Below, piece after piece: positions 5,661 to 9,430 of a stretch of DNA of 9,430 nucleotides; positions within the stretch are counted from its first letter, which is position 1, and the number at the start of each line of letters is the position of its first letter. The stretch lies in the NCBI GenBank assembly GCA_937132145.1, contig CAKZNY010000297.1, forward strand, positions 1 to 9,430, given 5' to 3'. The position numbers and the translations under genes were made by a program. Source of the DNA: an uncultured Paracoccaceae bacterium (GTDB lineage: Bacteria; Pseudomonadota; Alphaproteobacteria; Rhodobacterales; Rhodobacteraceae). The notes below the pieces were generated by a model. That model had not been told where the DNA came from. It saw only the letters and a list, made by a program, of their open reading frames with translations, and made no database searches.

Positions 5661-6650
5661 TTAATTCGAAGAACGCTCCCGCTCGATCTTACGCCAAGCC
5701 GCCACATTCCGGTTATGCTCTTGTAAACTCTTGGCAAATGCGTGTCCGCCGGACCCATCCAACACGAAATAATAAAACTTAGATGTCTCCGGATTAGCTG
5801 TTGCCAATATCGCATCCCGTCCCGGATTGGATATCGGGGTCGGCGTCAAACCCGCAATTTGATACGTATTATAAGCTGTTACCTTATCCAATTGCGACTG
5901 AAACAGCCGCCCCCGCAACCGCTCCTTGCCATCCGTCAGCCCATATCGCAACGTCGCATCTGCTTGCAGTCGCATGTTCACCGCCAGCCGATTATAAAAA
6001 ACCGAGGCCACCAGCCCCCACTCGCCAGCCCCGCCAGCTTCGCTTTCCACAATAGAGGCCAAGATCAACAGCTCTTCCTTGCTCGCCAGTGGCAGTCCTT
6101 CGGCACGCCCCTCCCAAGCCGCGTCCAAAATCGCAATCTGCGCCTCAAACATCCGGTCCACAACCGATTGCCGCGTATCACCTCTTTGAAAACTATAGGT
6201 ATTGGGCGCCAACATTCCCTCAGTGGGCAGGTTTTCGATCTCACCCGTTAAGTCTTCGTTAGCATTTATCCGCGCCACAATTTCCGCAATATACATGCCC
6301 TCGGGAATGGTTACGAAATACTGAATACTTTTGCCCTCGACCAGAATATCCAAAATTTCATCCATCGAACTACCCGCAGGCAGCACATATTCCCCGAATT
6401 TCAGCTTGGTGTCCCGCTGCGTATACCGCGCCCCGATCCTAAAAATCTGTTCGTTGGAAATGGCCCCGACGTACAGCAAATTCTCGGAAATCCCGCCCAG
6501 CGTTGCACCGCGCACCACCTCGATCACCAGATCTTCCGTCAACGGCCCCTCGTTACGAAACTGCCCCTGTGCCCAAGCAATAAAGCCACCCAGCGCAGCA
6601 ATCATCAAAATCAGAAACGTAAAAGCATTCGCCGCGATACTACGGCCCAT
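5661..6650 (-). CDS. mltG: Endolytic murein transglycosylase MltG (YceG-like)
   Basis: This 329-residue inner-membrane enzyme cleaves nascent peptidoglycan glycan strands and limits their length. Residues 9-27 (AFTFLILMIAALGGFIAWA) are the single membrane anchor. The periplasmic part has a LysM-like region (VVRGATLGGISENL, then IPEGMYIAEIVARI) and the catalytic domain with LAPNTYSF (147-154), LASIVESEAG (197-206), RLQADATLRYG (227-237) and the conserved NTYQIAGLTPTPISNPG (261-277). The catalytic glutamate is most likely E202, by analogy with the ASIVEKE motif of E. coli. The length is normal. The ATG directly follows the fabF TAG, with GGGGAAAG eight bases upstream, so the two genes are co-transcribed. 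Older records call this family aminodeoxychorismate lyase; the sequence does not support that name. Confidence 0.95.
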   Translation of the reverse strand: MGRSIAANAFTFLILMIAALGGFIAWAQGQFRNEGPLTEDLVIEVVRGATLGGISENLLYVGAISNEQIFRIGARYTQRDTKLKFGEYVLPAGSSMDEILDILVEGKSIQYFVTIPEGMYIAEIVARINANEDLTGEIENLPTEGMLAPNTYSFQRGDTRQSVVDRMFEAQIAILDAAWEGRAEGLPLASKEELLILASIVESEAGGAGEWGLVASVFYNRLAVNMRLQADATLRYGLTDGKERLRGRLFQSQLDKVTAYNTYQIAGLTPTPISNPGRDAILATANPETSKFYYFVLDGSGGHAFAKSLQEHNRNVAAWRKIERERSSN

Positions 6651-7910
6651 CTATCGAACTTTCCCCATAACAAGCGAGGCATTCGTGCCGCCAAACCCGA
6701 AGGAATTCGATAACACCATGTTAATCTCCCGCTTAACTGCCTTATTAGGGGCCAGATCCAGATCTGTCTCGACCGCCGGATTATCCAGATTAATCGTCGG
6801 CGGCGCAATCTGGTCGCGCAGCGCCAGAATACAGAAAATAGCCTCGACAGCACCCGCCGCGCCCAGCAAATGCCCTATCGCAGACTTCGTCGAAGACATT
6901 GTTATGTCCTTCGCCGCATCCCCCATAAGACGCCCGACCGCCCCCAATTCAATCGTATCAGCCATCGTCGAGGTCCCGTGCGCATTGATATAATCAATCT
7001 CCGAAGGCTCCACCCCGGCCCGTTTTAATGCAGCCTTCATGGACCGATATCCGCCGTCGCCATCAGGCGCAGGCGCGGTAATATGGTGCGCATCGCCCGA
7101 CAGGCCATAGCCTAGAATCTCCGCATAAATCTTGGCTCCACGAGCCTTCGCGTGCTCGTATTCCTCCAGCACAACAACACCCGCGCCTTCACCCATAACG
7201 AAACCATCACGGTCCTCGTCATACGGCCGCGAGGCGGTTTTGGGGTTATCCCGACGTTTCGTCGACAACGCCTTACAGGCATTAAACCCGGCAATTCCCA
7301 GCTCGCAAACCGGCGCCTCGGCCCCGCCAGCAACCATCACATCCGCATCGTCCAGCATGATCAGCCGCGCCGCATCACCAATCGCATGCGCACCCGTGGA
7401 ACATGCCGTAACAACCGCGTGGTTCGGCCCCTTGAAACCATAACGAATGGAAACCTGCCCCGAACAAAGGTTAATCAAAGTCGAAGGAATAAAGAACGGC
7501 GAGACCCTGCGCGGCCCCTTCTCCTTCAACAGTATCGCCGTATTCGCAATCGTGGAAAGCCCACCGATACCAGACCCGATCATCACGCCCGTGCGGAACT
7601 GCTCTTCCCCGTCCGTGGGCACCCAGCCCGCGTCTTTGATTGCCTGATCCGCCGCCGTCATCGCATACAGAATGAACGGATCAACCTTGCGCGCCTCTTT
7701 CGGGGACATCCAGTCGTCAGGGTTAAATGTTCCGTCACTCCCGTCCCCTAAAGGAATTTCGCAAGCGTAATCCGTCTTCAGATGCGAGGCATCAAACCCC
7801 GTGATTGTTCCCGCACCGGACTGCCCGTCCAGAATACGTTTCCAGGTTTCCTCAACCCCGCAAGCCAGCGGAGTAACCATACCAAGACCTGTAACAACTA
7901 CGCGCCGCAT
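6651..7910 (-). CDS. fabF: Beta-ketoacyl-ACP synthase II (FabF)
   Basis: This 419-residue cytoplasmic condensing enzyme extends acyl-ACP with malonyl-ACP in type II fatty acid synthesis. The thiolase-fold signature is complete. The nucleophile is C170 in VVTACSTGAHAIGDA, the histidines are H311 (INAHGTSTMAD) and H347 (SAIGHLLGAAGAVEA), with K342 nearby and the C-terminal SNSFGFGGTNA (401-411). The length is normal for FabF and the N-terminus MRRVVVTGLGMVTPL is typical. I chose ATG 7910 because GAGGTG lies six bases upstream; starts at 7922 and 7925 would place that ribosome site inside the gene. In many Proteobacteria acpP precedes fabF; here a 330-base spacer and a divergent fliG lie there instead. 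mltG follows without a gap. Confidence 0.97.
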   Translation of the reverse strand: MRRVVVTGLGMVTPLACGVEETWKRILDGQSGAGTITGFDASHLKTDYACEIPLGDGSDGTFNPDDWMSPKEARKVDPFILYAMTAADQAIKDAGWVPTDGEEQFRTGVMIGSGIGGLSTIANTAILLKEKGPRRVSPFFIPSTLINLCSGQVSIRYGFKGPNHAVVTACSTGAHAIGDAARLIMLDDADVMVAGGAEAPVCELGIAGFNACKALSTKRRDNPKTASRPYDEDRDGFVMGEGAGVVVLEEYEHAKARGAKIYAEILGYGLSGDAHHITAPAPDGDGGYRSMKAALKRAGVEPSEIDYINAHGTSTMADTIELGAVGRLMGDAAKDITMSSTKSAIGHLLGAAGAVEAIFCILALRDQIAPPTINLDNPAVETDLDLAPNKAVKREINMVLSNSFGFGGTNASLVMGKVR

Positions 7911-8240
7911 ATGACACCTCATCAAATAAAATTTGAAGAGCTTTTACCGCATTTAGCACAACGGGGGCAAGCATGGATAAAGGTCGCCTACCAATTATCG
8001 CCATCCCTGCAAAGAGCATCCATAAAATCACTTTCCTCGACCACACGGAAAGCGCTTAAATGCAAGCCTCGCACTTCTGCAAATCAGTTTCTATTTCAAA
8101 TTGAATCTCCATTTCCGAACATCTCGCCTTATTTCTGAGCCAGAAACGTTAAGAATTCGTTGCCAAAAATTCGCGGCTTTCTTCAGCATTTCTTAACTTT
8201 TTCGATCAACAAAGGGGCATGTGAATAGAAAGTTACCACC
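7911..8240. other. Divergent spacer between fabF and fliG
   Basis: This 330-base, AT-richer stretch must hold the start signals for both fabF (leftward) and fliG (rightward). No acpP or other convincing gene is present. A possible -10 for fabF, GATAAT, lies at 7994-7999 on the minus strand, but its -35 (TGGATG at 8017-8022) matches only half the consensus. A 28-codon plus-strand frame at 7973-8059 has a G-rich upstream stretch but no other support. I see no convincing operator. Confidence 0.6.
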
Positions 8241-9284
8241 ATGTCCGTTGCCCTCGTCGCCCATGAGCCGCCCAAGCAGATAACGCCTAACGACACGCAG
8301 ATCAGCAAGCAGCACAAAGCCGCGATTTTGCTTAGCGTGCTGATCAAGGCCGATGCCACGCCAAACCTCGACGATATCGCGACGGAGGCCCTAAAGAGTA
8401 TCGTCGATATCATGGCCTCTTTTGGCGAGGTTAACCGCCGAACCGTCGATCTGGTCATCCTTGAATTCCTGTCCGAACTTCAGGATTTCGGCCTCTCCAT
8501 GCGCGGCGATCTGGAGGATACTCTGGCCTCCCTTAAGGGTCATGTTAGCGACCAAGCCATTGAAAAAATTCGCAAAGCTTACGTGCGCTCTCCTTCGGTC
8601 GATGTGTGGGTAAGGGTCGCCTCGGCCGACGCGGAGCAGTTGCAAAACTGCCTTGATGACGAGCATTTGCAAGTTGCAGCCACAGTGCTGTCCAAAATTC
8701 CCTCGACCCTCGCGGCGCAAGTCCTTGGCGGAATGGAGGCCGTTCGCGCCCGTGAAACCATGCTGGCAATCATTAACAGTCGTACTATATCAGCCGAAAT
8801 CATTGAATTAATTGGCCAAAGCATCAGTGAATCTATGTTTAACGAGGATGCCCCCTCCGTTTTCACCAAAACCCCGGTGGAGCGTGCCGGTGACATCATG
8901 AACTTCGCCCAAAGCGACATCCGCGACCGCCTGATGGAGGATTTCGGGGAAACCCACCCGGATACCGCAGAAAAAATCCGCAAGGTTATGTTCACTTTTG
9001 CCGACATCCCGGATCGCGTGCAGCCGCGCGACGTTTCCGCCATCACCCGCACCGTGGATCAGGAAACCCTGCTCCGCGCCATGAAAACCGCACCAACCGA
9101 GGCAGAGTTCCTGCTTTCCGGACTATCCACGCGCATTGCCGATCAGCTCCGCGAAGAACTGGCAGAACTAGAACCCGTCAAGAAAAAAGATGCCGAGGCC
9201 GCGATGAACGAATTGATCATCGGCATCCGCAAACTGGAAGCAAGCGGCGAAATCACCCTGATCACGGAAGACGAACCGGAATAA
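8241..9284 (+). CDS. fliG: Flagellar motor switch protein FliG, stand-alone and divergent
   Basis: This 347-residue FliG-family protein belongs to the C-ring rotor that couples the MotAB stator to FliF and FliM. The N-terminal domain is weakly conserved (KAAILLSVL, 26-34). The middle domain shows EHLQVAATVLSKIPSTLAAQVL (141-162, shown in part), where EHLQ replaces the usual FliM-binding EHPQ. The C-terminal domain is clear: KIRKVMFTFADI (245-256), the ARM/C core and the torque helix. By alignment to E. coli FliG its charged residues are kept in kind: K282 (K264), R298 (R281), E305-E306 (D288-D289) and K314 (R297). The ATG has only a weak GAAAG upstream. No other flagellar gene is in the window. 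The gene is divergent from fabF and convergent with tRNA-Gly 20 bases away. Confidence 0.87.
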   Translation: MSVALVAHEPPKQITPNDTQISKQHKAAILLSVLIKADATPNLDDIATEALKSIVDIMASFGEVNRRTVDLVILEFLSELQDFGLSMRGDLEDTLASLKGHVSDQAIEKIRKAYVRSPSVDVWVRVASADAEQLQNCLDDEHLQVAATVLSKIPSTLAAQVLGGMEAVRARETMLAIINSRTISAEIIELIGQSISESMFNEDAPSVFTKTPVERAGDIMNFAQSDIRDRLMEDFGETHPDTAEKIRKVMFTFADIPDRVQPRDVSAITRTVDQETLLRAMKTAPTEAEFLLSGLSTRIADQLREELAELEPVKKKDAEAAMNELIIGIRKLEASGEITLITEDEPE

Positions 9285-9304
9285 ACGACGGCAAAATTAG
9301 GAAT

Positions 9305-9378
9305 TGGAGCGGGTGATGGGAATCGAACCCACGTATTCAGCTTGGAAGGCTGCTGCTCTACCATTGAGCTACACCCGC
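9305..9378 (-). tRNA. tRNA-Gly (anticodon TCC)
   Basis: Read on the minus strand, GCGGGTG (from 9378) pairs with CACCCGC (to 9309) as a seven-pair acceptor stem. U73 and an encoded CCA (9307-9305) follow. The D-arm (TAGCTCAATGGTAGAGC), the anticodon loop CTTCCAA between GCAGC and GCTGA, and the T-arm with GGTTCGATTCC are all present. The anticodon is TCC, giving glycine. The length of 74 with CCA is normal. Confidence 0.97.
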
Positions 9379-9388
9379 TTCGATGGTC

Positions 9389-9418
9389 CTTATATGGCCG
9401 AGTCGGACGGGAGTACAA
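9389..9418 (-). promoter_or_regulatory. Possible promoter of tRNA-Gly
   Basis: On the minus strand TATAAG (9394-9389) lies 10 bases before the tRNA 5' end, with TTGTAC (9418-9413) 18 bases further upstream. The -10 matches five of six consensus bases; the -35 keeps only TTG. The position fits a short-leader tRNA promoter, but the window ends just beyond it. Confidence 0.4.
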
Positions 9419-9430
9419 GGCCTCTGTAAC

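Noticed and set aside
6331..6993. Plus-strand frame of 220 codons opposite mltG and fabF
   Set aside because: It spans the junction of two well-supported opposite-strand genes and has no recognisable protein signature.
7973..8059. Possible 28-residue plus-strand peptide in the fabF-fliG spacer
   Set aside because: It has a G-rich upstream stretch, but it is too short to judge and shows no other coding evidence.
8149..8163. CtrA-like site TTAA-N7-TTGC before fliG
   Set aside because: Only the first half-site fits TTAA-N7-TTAA; such a match is expected by chance in an AT-rich spacer.
9305..9378. tRNA-Gly as a prophage attachment site
   Set aside because: There is no integrase, no repeat of the tRNA 3' end elsewhere in the window, and fliG, fabF and mltG separate it from the phage-like genes.
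9143..9418. Minus-strand frame of 91 codons containing CSSMVEQQPSKLNTWVRFPS
   Set aside because: This is the translated tRNA-Gly gene plus antisense fliG; the phrase is a well-known artefact of reading tRNA genes as protein.
1..9430. CRISPR array, insertion sequence, transposase, toxin-antitoxin or defence island
   Set aside because: I found no regular repeat-spacer pattern, no terminal inverted repeats with a transposase and no such gene pair on either strand.

Overview
The window looks like a chromosomal segment of an alphaproteobacterium, most likely of the Rhodobacterales. Three things point there: a head-morphogenesis cluster laid out like the gene transfer agent (GTA) of Rhodobacter capsulatus, a divergent FliG of alphaproteobacterial type, and a fabF-mltG pair. 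These assignments come from reading motifs and gene order; no database search was run.

Layout, right to left (most genes lie on the minus strand). A tRNA-Gly(TCC) gene sits at the right edge on the minus strand, with a possible promoter. Convergent to it, on the plus strand, is a stand-alone fliG (8241-9284). A 330-base spacer separates fliG from the divergent housekeeping pair fabF (6651-7910) and mltG (5661-6650), whose stop and start codons abut. The rest, from about 5635 down to 1, is the left-going GTA-like head cluster: small terminase, large terminase, portal, a small membrane protein (gp3.5-like), prohead protease, major capsid protein, a small head-tail/fibre-tail adaptor-like protein, and the start of a gp6-like head-tail connector cut by the window edge.

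How it works together. The two terminase subunits and the portal package DNA, the protease matures HK97-type capsids, and the last two genes begin the neck. No integrase, repressor or replication gene is visible, which fits a domesticated GTA better than an active prophage, although only the head part is in view.

The regulatory layer is the least expected part. Between mltG and the small terminase lies a strong sigma-70-like promoter (TTGACA, 17-base spacer, TATACC), a 9/10 direct repeat at the predicted start site, an intrinsic-terminator-like hairpin and a second hairpin. A second terminator-like hairpin follows the capsid gene, with a further inverted repeat behind it. The cluster may therefore be attenuated at its leader and again after the capsid gene. 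Other notable points are an extra gene between capsid and gp6, a 134-base terminase overlap, and an orphan FliG with an altered EHPQ motif but intact torque residues.
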